Shown: positions 21,792 to 29,876 of the stretch, one piece after another | How the letters are laid out: every line of letters starts with the position of its first letter | How positions within the stretch are numbered: the stretch's first letter is position 1 | Assembly (NCBI GenBank): GCA_019456305.1 | Contig: VRUD01000050.1 | Coordinates: 1-32,712 of the forward strand | DNA from: Cytophagales bacterium | GTDB lineage: Bacteria; Bacteroidota; Bacteroidia; Cytophagales; VRUD01 | Length of the DNA: 32,712 bases | Reading direction: 5' to 3' | Made by a program: the position numbers and the translations under genes | The notes under the pieces: model-generated | Seen by the model: the letters and a program-made list of their open reading frames with translations, nothing else | Databases searched by the model: none | What the model was told of the DNA's origin: nothing

Positions 21792-23017
21792 TTTTGTATT
21801 ATATTTTTATATTCATTTATTATGATCTCCGCATTTTTATCTACATTATAATGTTTTTCCACATATTTTTTTAACTTTCCAGCACGCTGCAAAGCGCTTT
21901 GATAATCTGATCTAACGTTATTGATTGCTTCAACAATGGCTTTTACAGAACCAGGCTCTACGAGCAACCCCCTTCCATCAGCTAATAGATCCGTTATCCC
22001 TCCAACAGCGCTACCTATAACCGGAAGATACGCAGCTCCGGCTTCTATTAAAACCGTAGGCATTCCTTCGTCATAGGAAGGTAAGACGAGCAGATCGGCT
22101 GCTGACATTAATAATGGGATCATGTGGTGTGGAGTAAGCCTGGTTGAAATCACATCAGAAGCCGAAACTATCACATCTGTTAAGGGGCCAAAGCCGCTAA
22201 AAATACCTGAAAGCTCCCCTCTACCAGCTCCCCCTGCCTCCCGTAATGCTGGCCCTGTGGGAGGGGGGCTGGCAGGATGGTTAGGGGTGAGGCGCTTAAT
22301 GGTTTTGATCGCTTCAACCAATTCAATTATACCTTTTCTCTTTATAAAATGCCCGGCATACAATACGATAAATTTACCAGAAGGTAATTTCAATTTTTCT
22401 CTTGATACTAACTTATTTGGCAAATTTTCGTAATTGGCTAAATTTATACCAATTGAGATAATTTTTGGCCTTCTGCCTGTTAAAGATTCTGTTCGTTCGG
22501 ATAAAGGCTTGCTAACCGAGATCACTTCATCAGCGCCAAGTATGGCCTTTTTGAACCTGTTGTGCGAGCGTTTATTATAAAATGGATATTCGTTAACATC
22601 ATTCCTATGTAATGTAAGCATATAGGGTACATTCCAAAATCGTGAAAGTTGAAGCGCTGCCATACCTAAAGGATATGCAAAATGGGCATGGATCAAGTCG
22701 GGCTTTCTGTCAAAGATTTTTTTTACCGCAAAATATATAAACTTATGTACAGCCCCATAGTATAAATGTTTGTAATAGCCAAAATATCTTGGGCGGTAAA
22801 TCCCGATGTCTGACCGGCATTCATAATAAGGCAATTTCTTATATGTTTTTATTTTTTTTGACAAAGCAGGGATGAAAGGTGGAATATAAGGAACCGGAGC
22901 TATAATGTTCATCTCAACGCCCTTTTTTGCCAACCCTTCAGCAATATCGATGTGAAATGCTCCATCCATAGGATTTAGTGCATTGGGATATTTGGAGACT
23001 AACCATAAAAGGGTCAT
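21785..23017 (-). CDS. Glycosyltransferase, GT4 family
   Basis: A retaining GT4-type glycosyltransferase of 410 residues for cell-surface polysaccharide. The N-terminal acceptor domain begins LLWLVSKYPNALNPMDGAFH and includes HAHFAYPLGMAALQL. The C-terminal donor domain has VLYAGHFIKRKGI, SAADLLVLPSYDEGMPTVLI and the E-x7-E donor motif in DEGMPTVLIEAGAAYLPVIG. Between helix AIKTIKRL and FSGFGPLTD lies a GC-rich insertion of about 30 residues (about 239-270: ASPPPTGPALREAGGAGRGE) with palindromic DNA at 22224-22272, on the surface of the donor domain. It starts 18 bases after the coiled-coil gene stop on the same strand. Confidence 0.9.
   Translation of the reverse strand: MTLLWLVSKYPNALNPMDGAFHIDIAEGLAKKGVEMNIIAPVPYIPPFIPALSKKIKTYKKLPYYECRSDIGIYRPRYFGYYKHLYYGAVHKFIYFAVKKIFDRKPDLIHAHFAYPLGMAALQLSRFWNVPYMLTLHRNDVNEYPFYNKRSHNRFKKAILGADEVISVSKPLSERTESLTGRRPKIISIGINLANYENLPNKLVSREKLKLPSGKFIVLYAGHFIKRKGIIELVEAIKTIKRLTPNHPASPPPTGPALREAGGAGRGELSGIFSGFGPLTDVIVSASDVISTRLTPHHMIPLLMSAADLLVLPSYDEGMPTVLIEAGAAYLPVIGSAVGGITDLLADGRGLLVEPGSVKAIVEAINNVRSDYQSALQRAGKLKKYVEKHYNVDKNAEIIINEYKNIIQND
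22224..22272 (-). repeat. In-frame imperfect palindrome in a GT4 gene
   Basis: CCAGCTCCCCCTGCCTCCC (from 22224) pairs with TGGGAGGGGGGCTGG (ending 22272), with a few bulged bases, inside a wider GC-rich island (about 22210-22300). It lies in the reading frame and accounts for the extra peptide in this enzyme. Confidence 0.65.
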
Positions 23018-23035
23018 GTGGGAATAATAGTAAAA

Positions 23036-23437
23036 TCATTCAACAGGGGGTTGAACGGTTTTTTCGATTATTTCGTTAGGGTTCCCTGCAGGGTCTGTTG
23101 AGACGGTCTTGGTTGGTATTGCAAAGCTCAATATCGCCCATATAGCGGTGATGGTAATAACAGTAAATGTGGCAGAGATGCCGACCATCCATTTTATGAG
23201 GTCTGTTTTAGTAGTTTCAATTCGTTCAACAAACTCGGTTTTTAACTCGGTTTTAGTTGCTTCAATTCGTTCAACAAACTCGGTTTTGTCGCGTTCTGAT
23301 TTTTCATAAAGCATTTTTAAGTTTTGATTGATGGCCTTGATATCAATCTTGATATCTTTGACATCATCAGCTATCCCATCGTATCTTCCTTCAAGATGAG
23401 AAACGCGCTGTGCTAATTCTTCTACTTCTATAGCCAT
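23036..23437 (-). CDS. Coiled-coil protein with one membrane segment
   Basis: I do not recognise a named family. Of 133 residues, 1-80 are heptad-like and charged (VEELAQRVSHLEGRYDGIADD, then INQNLKMLYEKSERD). A single hydrophobic segment follows at about 84-108 (WMVGISATFTVITITAIWAIL), then a short Pro-rich tail. A 15-residue unit, KTEFVERIEATKTEL, is duplicated in tandem (45 bases). The layout resembles small phage or cell-envelope coiled-coil anchors. It lies between glycosyltransferase genes and has its own -7 motif, so it may be an independent insertion in the cluster or a membrane scaffold for it. Confidence 0.75.
   Translation of the reverse strand: MAIEVEELAQRVSHLEGRYDGIADDVKDIKIDIKAINQNLKMLYEKSERDKTEFVERIEATKTELKTEFVERIETTKTDLIKWMVGISATFTVITITAIWAILSFAIPTKTVSTDPAGNPNEIIEKTVQPPVE
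23206..23287 (-). repeat. 45-bp tandem duplication in the coiled-coil gene
   Basis: Two near-identical 45-base units (sharing CAATTCGTTCAACAAACTCG) encode the repeated peptide TEFVERIExTKTxL. The period is a multiple of three, so copy-number change would keep the frame and alter coiled-coil length. Confidence 0.75.
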
Positions 23438-23455
23438 AATTTTATTATTTTAACG

Positions 23456-23463
23456 CAAATATA
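23456..23463 (-). promoter_or_regulatory. -7 element upstream of the coiled-coil gene
   Basis: On the minus strand TATATTTG followed by CGTT fits the Bacteroidota -7 motif, about 20 bases before the ATG. No TTTG is present at the -33 position, so support is partial. Confidence 0.45.
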
Positions 23464-23487
23464 ACACAAAATGTTCATAAAGTATAG

Positions 23488-24660
23488 TTAATCACTTTTT
23501 TCATTATATAGTTCTATAAATTTATTACACACATGTTCAATATTATGTTTATTTAAATCAACCTTTAATCGTTTACTGTAATCGCCCTTCAAGAACTGAT
23601 CAAAAACCCGGTGGCTAAAAGAATTTTGATTGAAACTGAGTATTGGCCGGCCTGCTAAAGCGTAATCAATTATTTTGCTTGGAGACTGATAGGGGGCCAG
23701 GTAATCAACATTGATCAAAAAATCTGCTTTGCTCAGCTCATAAATACATTCTGACCTGGGGATGTTTGAATGAATGCATAGCTTCCCGTTCAGCTTGCTT
23801 CTATATTGCTCAAGGATGCTGATGGTATCACCATTTTGAAAATTTGTATATATTAAAAAGTTGAATTGTGCTTTTAAACCTAATAAATAGTCAAAGAATA
23901 TTTTAGGGTCTCTAACTTTTTTATAGAAAACACCTGCATAGGCAAATGTAGTTATCTTATTGAGCCGGTATTTGGCTGTTTTTATATTTTCTAAGTCAAT
24001 GCCTTGGGTAATAACTTTAATTTTGTCGTTACTTTTATAATGTAAATATGCTTTGATGGCTCTTGTAGTTGGAACTGTTATATAATTAAATTTATTCATA
24101 ACTTTTGCTTCTAATGATTTAAAATAAAAAGTTTTAGGGGTTTTAAAATGATAAAAAAATGGGTCACCATAATCAGCAACAGAAATTTTTGCCAGACGGG
24201 GATTTTTCTTCAAAGCTAAAGCAGTTCCTAAATGAACCGGAAAAGGATAAGAAACAGAGATCAGCATATCATAATGGTGTTTTTCAGCTAATAAAGTTTT
24301 TTTAAGCGTTATAGAATACTCCCAAAATTTACCATCTGGCAACAAATGGTTGAGCATTTTTTTCCCATACTTAAAAGCAAAATTTTTACACCGCTCTAAA
24401 TATGAAATGTTATCTTTTGTTGATCTTATTGCTTTTGAGAGTTTTGCTTTGGCATTTCTGTTGAAAAAAAAACCGGTTGAAACCTTTTTAATATTAAGAT
24501 CAAGATCTTGCTCAATATTTGAATAATCAAAATCGTAGTTTGGAATACAGACAGTTACCTGGTGGCCCTGATGAGCAAATTCTTTTGCCAGAAAGAATGT
24601 TCTATGCGCCCGGGGGGTATTTTCAGGTGGAAAATAATAGCTTACCAGAAGTATTTTCAT
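23488..24660 (-). CDS. Glycosyltransferase (GT4-like)
   Basis: A 390-residue enzyme with a GT-B-type start, KILLVSYYFPPENTPRAHRT, then LAKEFAHQGHQVTVCIP. This N-terminal form is common in glycosyltransferases that build O-antigen or exopolysaccharide. The donor domain has FAYAGVFYKKVRD and the later segment PSKIIDYALAGRPILSF, in the place of the usual E-x7-E loop. Its start overlaps the stop of the upstream glycosyltransferase in an ATGA, indicating translational coupling. The last 27 residues have a degenerate paralogous copy at 21708-21791. The sugar donor and acceptor cannot be read from the sequence. Confidence 0.85.
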   Translation of the reverse strand: MKILLVSYYFPPENTPRAHRTFFLAKEFAHQGHQVTVCIPNYDFDYSNIEQDLDLNIKKVSTGFFFNRNAKAKLSKAIRSTKDNISYLERCKNFAFKYGKKMLNHLLPDGKFWEYSITLKKTLLAEKHHYDMLISVSYPFPVHLGTALALKKNPRLAKISVADYGDPFFYHFKTPKTFYFKSLEAKVMNKFNYITVPTTRAIKAYLHYKSNDKIKVITQGIDLENIKTAKYRLNKITTFAYAGVFYKKVRDPKIFFDYLLGLKAQFNFLIYTNFQNGDTISILEQYRSKLNGKLCIHSNIPRSECIYELSKADFLINVDYLAPYQSPSKIIDYALAGRPILSFNQNSFSHRVFDQFLKGDYSKRLKVDLNKHNIEHVCNKFIELYNEKSD

Positions 24661-25814
24661 TTCTTCAAGATTTGTTGATAAATATCTGACAGTTCAGCGC
24701 TGCGTAGCTTAACATCCAAATTGTCTTCTATAAATTTTCTATTATCTACCGCAATCTCTTCAAACAGTTGTGGATTGGTCAATAGTTTATATATAGAAAG
24801 GAACAGTCCATTCACATCTTTTTCTTTTACTAACAAAGTATTATTTTTTCTACCTAACACATATGGAATATCGCAGTGAGTTGTGCTTATTACAGGCATA
24901 CCACCGGCTGCCATTTCAGTAATTAAAAAAGGTGAACCACCTTCTATGTCACCATCCGAAGCCATTATACTGGGAGAAATGAATAAATGGCATTGCTTTG
25001 CTATATTAAATAAGCAATTTTGACTGACAAAGCCCGTCATAGTAATTTTATTGCTGAGGTTATATTTATTAATAATGTTATATATCTTTTTTTTTTCAAT
25101 TATATCCCGTTTTTGATCAGTGGCATTTCCTATCAGCGTTATAGTGAAATTGTCAAATTCTTTTTGCAAAATACCCAATGCTTCTAATGCATACGGAATA
25201 CCTTTCTTTTCTCTGAATGTGCCTGCAATCAGAAATTTAATTGGTTGATGAGGTACAATTCTTCTTGGTAAAAATTTTATCTTTTCAAGATTTACACCTA
25301 TACGTTGTATTATAATCTTGTCCTTAGAGCAGCCAAGATCGCTAAGCATGTTAGCTATTGCCGGCCCTCTGCACAGAACTAAATTTATAATCTTAAACAT
25401 CTCCTCATATTTCATTTTCCAGTCATCTCTTTGAGGCAGCATTCCCACATCATACCCGAGAAATGAAACAATATGTTTGATCCCATGTTTTTTTGCTATT
25501 TTATGATCAATATATCCCCTGTCGCCAAAATGTGAATGTAAAATAACAGGTTTTTCTTTTTGGATGATCTGCTCAACTATTGAGATATTTGAAATGATAC
25601 CGCATTTATTTAAAACTCTATTTATAAATAAATTGTTTTCGTTATTAGCCGAAAAGAGATTTTTAACAGGAAATTGGTCAACATTTTTCCTTTTATAACA
25701 TACAACCATGTTATTTATTTTACCAGTGGGTATATTAGATATCTGCTCATAAAGCCATACCATGGTTTGCGGTAGCCACGTGCCGGTACTGTGCAATACT
25801 TTTATTTTATTCAT
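24657..25814 (-). CDS. Glycosyltransferase, GT4 family
   Basis: A 385-residue GT4-type enzyme resembling those of exopolysaccharide and colanic-acid pathways. It starts KVLHSTGTWLPQTMVWLYEQI. It has HSHFGDRGYIDHKIAKKHGI (acceptor side, about 95-114), IKFLIAGTFREKKGIPYALEA (donor domain) and the donor-loop motif EGGSPFLITEMAAGGMPVIS. It overlaps the next glycosyltransferase by ATGA, so the two are probably made together. A 165-base gap with a word-type inverted repeat separates it from the methyltransferase gene upstream. Confidence 0.9.
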   Translation of the reverse strand: MNKIKVLHSTGTWLPQTMVWLYEQISNIPTGKINNMVVCYKRKNVDQFPVKNLFSANNENNLFINRVLNKCGIISNISIVEQIIQKEKPVILHSHFGDRGYIDHKIAKKHGIKHIVSFLGYDVGMLPQRDDWKMKYEEMFKIINLVLCRGPAIANMLSDLGCSKDKIIIQRIGVNLEKIKFLPRRIVPHQPIKFLIAGTFREKKGIPYALEALGILQKEFDNFTITLIGNATDQKRDIIEKKKIYNIINKYNLSNKITMTGFVSQNCLFNIAKQCHLFISPSIMASDGDIEGGSPFLITEMAAGGMPVISTTHCDIPYVLGRKNNTLLVKEKDVNGLFLSIYKLLTNPQLFEEIAVDNRKFIEDNLDVKLRSAELSDIYQQILKK

Positions 25815-25868
25815 TTAAAATGATCCATTTCTTTTAGTAGTGGGGGAAAATTTCAAACTGTTACTTTA

Positions 25869-25931
25869 ACGTGAATGTGAACGTGAAAGGGTTGATTTTA
25901 TTGACTTCTTACGTTCACTCTCACTTTCACG
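25869..25931. repeat. Imperfect inverted repeat of GTGAA words
   Basis: ACGTGAATGTGAACGTGAA (from 25869) is partly complementary to ACGTTCACTCTCACTTTCAC (25911-25930) around the loop GTTGATTTTATTGAC. It lies in the gap between the methyltransferase and glycosyltransferase genes. It is built of repeated short words, like the arrays at 3105 and 20107, and may act as a weak terminator. Confidence 0.45.
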
Positions 25932-25979
25932 AAAGGAGGGTTGTTTCTGGTTTCTGGGTATTTGCTGCTGGACTACTTG

Positions 25980-26711
25980 TTAATGTTTATTTTTAAAAGT
26001 GATCTTCATCATCTTTTGCTTGTAAGAATGAACATTATCTTGTATGATAGTAACATCCAAATTGTTTTTTAACCCTAGATCTCTAAAAGTATCAAAAGTG
26101 TAAAAAAAGTTTAGATAGTCAGGGGTAAAATTATGATTAAAACCGTCAAGAAAACTGGCAAAGCAAAAAGTTTTGTAAGACATAACCTTATGGATATTTT
26201 CAAAACATTTTTTTATATCCCCGATTGGCATGTGAAAAAATACGCTTTTGACTAGTATAAAATCAAAAACTTCTCCGGAAAGATCATTAAAATTCAAATT
26301 TGAATTTGTTCTCAAATGGGGTCTTTTGTGTTCTAATTTGGCTTGAAATAAAAATTCTCTCCCCTCTTTTAAAATATCAGCGCTAATATCTATACCATAA
26401 TAATGTTCTTCATTCAAATATCTGATAAATTGAAGTCCCCCTCTCAGACATCCACATCCAATATCGAGCAACTTATGATTGGGCTTTAATCCATGCTGCA
26501 TCAGAAATTCAAGCTGAGGTAACCCACGATGTTGTTTTTCACGAGATGGTTTTCTTACGCCTACTGCGCCTAAAGGCCCAAGAGCCTTAATACGTAGTCG
26601 CATTACTTCTTTATAAAATGCACTATATGTATGATTACGATACTTATATTTTAAATATTTGTATTTGAAAAATAAGATTCTTTGTTTTATAAAGTTTTTA
26701 ATATGATCCAT
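25980..26711 (-). CDS. SAM-dependent methyltransferase (class I)
   Basis: A 243-residue class I methyltransferase. Motif I is LLDIGCGCLRGG (81-92), the ribose-binding acidic residue is in YYGIDIS (D108), and the later strand is VFDFILVKSVFFHMP. A basic N-terminal segment (IKNFIKQRILFFKYKYLKYKYR) could associate with membrane or with a glycan precursor. Its context in a glycosyltransferase cluster suggests methylation of a sugar or lipid-linked precursor. It starts 3 bases after the stop of the FG-GAP T9SS cargo gene, so the two share a transcript. The substrate is unknown. Confidence 0.88.
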   Translation of the reverse strand: MDHIKNFIKQRILFFKYKYLKYKYRNHTYSAFYKEVMRLRIKALGPLGAVGVRKPSREKQHRGLPQLEFLMQHGLKPNHKLLDIGCGCLRGGLQFIRYLNEEHYYGIDISADILKEGREFLFQAKLEHKRPHLRTNSNLNFNDLSGEVFDFILVKSVFFHMPIGDIKKCFENIHKVMSYKTFCFASFLDGFNHNFTPDYLNFFYTFDTFRDLGLKNNLDVTIIQDNVHSYKQKMMKITFKNKH

Positions 26712-26714
26712 AGA

Positions 26715-28640
26715 TCATCTGCTTATAATTATTCTATTATTGTAGTTTTTGGCAGGGGTGGTTAAGATATAATAATAACTACCTATGGGTAGATCATTCA
26801 TATTATATTCCAATGAATAAGTATTGTTTTTTTCGGCAATTCCTTTAAACAAAGTTTTAATATGAATACCTAAAATATTATAAAATTTTAAAGTGATCGG
26901 AATTGTTTCATCCACACTAAATTTAATAATGATTTTATCATTGGTTGGATTTGGATAACTTTCAAATCTCATCCCTGATGGGTTAGATAATCTGAGATTT
27001 CCGGACAGGCAAGGCAAAGAAATTCCTGAATTTGCTGCAAGTGTTATTATACAATTTTCAATATCCAGTGCAGAAGCGGGATCAATATGTTTACCATTTT
27101 GTGCTTTTACCTCATTTAGCAAAGCGCAAAGAACATTACCTGCAGCTAAAAGATTTCCCTTATCAAATTGTTTCTTTGCATTATTTCCTTTTGATTTAAG
27201 ACTTTTTCTTACACCTTCAATATTAATATTTGCGAAAGAAATTGTATGAATGAGATGATCAAAAGTAACACAGCCACAACTGATAGGATTCAACTCACTA
27301 TTTAAAAATATGATCCAAACTGCTCCTCTGTCAACTCCACCATCATCATCAGTAAAAGTACTTACAGCAAAATCTTGATTATTATCACCATTTAAATCAC
27401 CAAGTGTAGAAACTCTCATACCAAATTTGTCATTATTATCAAGCGCACCTAAAAAATCTCCCTTTGTATCAGATATTTTTAAAAATGATTTTACAGTGCC
27501 ATCAATATTTAAGAATAATATCCATACTGCGCCCCTGTTTTTTCCTCCATCATCACTTTGTGTTTGCCCAACGACAAATTCAATAATTCCATCACCATCC
27601 AAATCACCAATAGTATCAACTGATGATCTAACAAATTTACTATTTTCATCCACTATTCCACAAAAATTTCCTTGCGTAGCTGATATTTTCTGATGTGATT
27701 TTACAGTACCATCATCATTTAAGAATAATATCCAAATAGCTCCCATATGATTTCCGCCATCATCATCACCTGGAGCCATTACAGCAATATCAAGGGTCCC
27801 ATCATTATTTAAATCTCCTATACTTGAAACACCCCTTCCAAAAAAATCAGTATCATCTAATTGGCCCAAAAAATCACCTTCAGTACTACTAATTTTTTGA
27901 TGTTTTTTTACAGTACCATCTGAATTTAAAAATAATACCCACAATGCTCCCTTATCAGGTCCGCCATCATCGTCAAAAGCAACACCAGCAGCGATATCTG
28001 TGATACCATCTTTATCTAAGTCACCAATATTTGTAAGTGACCATGCAAAACGATCAAAATCATCCAGTTTACCCGTGAAATTACCCTCTGTATCACTGAT
28101 CTTTTGATGCGATTTTACAGTGCCGTCAATATTTAAAAATAGTATCCATATAGCGCCTCTGTCTTGCCCTCCGTCATCATCTAAGCGTGCCGATACTACA
28201 ATATCAATAATTCCATCTCCGTCTAAATCACCCAAAGATGCAATTGCAACACCAAACCTATCTGCATTATCAAGTTGACCGGTAAAGTTGCCTTCTAATG
28301 AGGATATCTTTTGATGGCCTTTGACAGTCCCATCACTATTTAAAAACAAAATCCATACTGCGCCCCTTGCATTGCCGCCATCATCATCAAGCGGTGCACC
28401 TGCAGCAATATCAGTGATCCCATCACCGTTTAAATCTCCAATATTTTCAATGTCTATGCCAAAACGATCATTATCATCTAATACTCCGGTAAAATTACCC
28501 TCTAAATCACTAATTTTCTGATGAGTTTTTACTGTGCCGGGTTGGGCATTAAGTTGCTCCACTACAACAATTGATTTAATCATTAATAAAAGGATCAACT
28601 GAACAGATAATAATTTATTTAGATTTTTCATAGTTTTCAA
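26715..28640 (-). CDS. T9SS cargo with six FG-GAP-type repeats
   Basis: An exported protein of 641 residues. A signal peptide (about 1-33, ending VEQLNAQ) precedes six repeats of 69 residues (about 37-452). Each repeat runs HQKIS..EGNFTGxLDD.DRFG, then IGDLDGDGITDIAAG, then DDDGGxxRGAVWILFLN. This is an FG-GAP/integrin-type propeller pattern with calcium-binding DxDGDG loops. A helical segment follows (about 455-540; VRKSLKSKGNNAKKQFDKGN, then ALLNEVKAQNGKHIDPASAL), similar to the FIMAH type. It ends in a T9SS type-A sorting domain (ESYPNPTNDKIIIKF...NNRIIISR). A full-consensus promoter lies at 28756-28786. The methyltransferase gene follows after 3 bases. Likely a surface binding protein; ligand unknown. 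Confidence 0.92.
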   Translation of the reverse strand: MKTMKNLNKLLSVQLILLLMIKSIVVVEQLNAQPGTVKTHQKISDLEGNFTGVLDDNDRFGIDIENIGDLNGDGITDIAAGAPLDDDGGNARGAVWILFLNSDGTVKGHQKISSLEGNFTGQLDNADRFGVAIASLGDLDGDGIIDIVVSARLDDDGGQDRGAIWILFLNIDGTVKSHQKISDTEGNFTGKLDDFDRFAWSLTNIGDLDKDGITDIAAGVAFDDDGGPDKGALWVLFLNSDGTVKKHQKISSTEGDFLGQLDDTDFFGRGVSSIGDLNNDGTLDIAVMAPGDDDGGNHMGAIWILFLNDDGTVKSHQKISATQGNFCGIVDENSKFVRSSVDTIGDLDGDGIIEFVVGQTQSDDGGKNRGAVWILFLNIDGTVKSFLKISDTKGDFLGALDNNDKFGMRVSTLGDLNGDNNQDFAVSTFTDDDGGVDRGAVWIIFLNSELNPISCGCVTFDHLIHTISFANINIEGVRKSLKSKGNNAKKQFDKGNLLAAGNVLCALLNEVKAQNGKHIDPASALDIENCIITLAANSGISLPCLSGNLRLSNPSGMRFESYPNPTNDKIIIKFSVDETIPITLKFYNILGIHIKTLFKGIAEKNNTYSLEYNMNDLPIGSYYYILTTPAKNYNNRIIISR

Positions 28641-28755
28641 AGTTTAATTTCCATTAGTTTTGTTTAATATGGCTTGTTACACAATTTTAATAAAAGAAAA
28701 GGATTATGTCAAAGATTGGACCAAATCTCGATTTTAATCTTAAATTTTATCATTG

Positions 28756-28786
28756 CAAATATAGAATTTTTTTTAATTACAACAAA
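28756..28786 (-). promoter_or_regulatory. Bacteroidota-type promoter of the FG-GAP cargo gene
   Basis: On the minus strand TTTG (28786-28783), 19 bases, TATATTTG (28763-28756): a perfect consensus. It would give a leader of about 110 bases and probably drives the cargo gene plus the methyltransferase gene. The rest of the 274-base divergent gap is AT-rich; no equally good promoter faces the sulfotransferase. Confidence 0.75.
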
Positions 28787-28914
28787 TTTATTTAAATGTT
28801 TTTTTTAATTTTAGCGCCTCAAAAAGATAAACTCATTAGACAATAAGAAATTTAGTCGGGTAACCGATTTTTACACAGAATTAATATCTTTACAGAGATA
28901 ATCTCTTCTTCTAT

Positions 28915-29862
28915 ATGAACCTATTCATTCATATTGGTTATCATAAAACAGCTACTTCTTATCTTCAAGAATTGATTTTCCCTAAATTATCTCATGTCAA
29001 TTACATTCAATTCAAAAATAATATTGAAATATTTTCAAAGATTTTTTATCAGGATCCATTGAGTTTTGATATAAACTCAGCACGGTCAGATCTTGAAAAA
29101 TGTATGGATGGCACTAAAATAAATTTGATCTCCAACGAAAATATGTCAGGCAACCTGCGTCTTAAATATAATAATAAAAACATTGCAGATAAATTGTATG
29201 ATTTGTTTCCACGGGCTAAAATAATTATTGCGATCAGGAATCAGTTTGATTTTATAATATCTTCATATAAGCAGCATATCAGTGCAGGAGGTACGATGTC
29301 GTTTAAAAATCGTATTGGCTATAATAAAGGCAAAATACAACCATCTTATGTGCTTTATGATCATAGGGTTAATTTAGAGATGTTTAAGTTTAATAACCTG
29401 ATCAATTACTATGCAGAAAAATTCGGCAAAGAAAATATACTGATCCTACTTTTTGAAGAATTTTGTCAGGATAAACACAGGTATTTGCAAAAGATATTTA
29501 ATTTTATAGGTATTAAACCTGGTTATGATTTTGATGATATTAATTCTGTAATAAACAGGTCTTATGGTGCAAACCAGATTTTTATTGCCAGAATATTGAA
29601 CAGATTTATTGCTTCCCAATATAACAGAAATTGGATAATCCCCCCTATTTACATACCATATTTTGGAAGATTAACAGCTTTGGAAATGAGGAAAATATTC
29701 AAATCAAAACTATCTTTCTGGCTGCTTGGAGATAAGGATATTAAAATTTCGGAAGATATCAAACACCAGATAAAATCTTACTATAATGAATGTAACAGAG
29801 CATTAAATAAAGCCTATAAGCTAAATTTGCCGGATTGTTATTTTCAGGAACCAAATAATTAA
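28915..29862 (+). CDS. Sulfotransferase-family protein
   Basis: Probably moves sulfate from PAPS to a sugar of a surface glycan. The 315 residues carry the PAPS 5'-phosphosulfate loop as HIGYHKTATSYLQ (6-18) and the 3'-phosphate site as IIIAIRNQFDFIISSYKQH (R108 and S116). The middle segment IPPIYIPYFGRL and the C-terminal helix are ordinary for the family. It starts at the ATG at 28915, facing away from the FG-GAP cargo gene, and is followed after 14 bases by a flippase gene. The pairing suggests it sulfates a polysaccharide that the flippase moves. No PAPS-synthesis genes are in the window. Confidence 0.88.
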   Translation: MNLFIHIGYHKTATSYLQELIFPKLSHVNYIQFKNNIEIFSKIFYQDPLSFDINSARSDLEKCMDGTKINLISNENMSGNLRLKYNNKNIADKLYDLFPRAKIIIAIRNQFDFIISSYKQHISAGGTMSFKNRIGYNKGKIQPSYVLYDHRVNLEMFKFNNLINYYAEKFGKENILILLFEEFCQDKHRYLQKIFNFIGIKPGYDFDDINSVINRSYGANQIFIARILNRFIASQYNRNWIIPPIYIPYFGRLTALEMRKIFKSKLSFWLLGDKDIKISEDIKHQIKSYYNECNRALNKAYKLNLPDCYFQEPNN

Positions 29863-29876
29863 GTAATTTTACAAAA

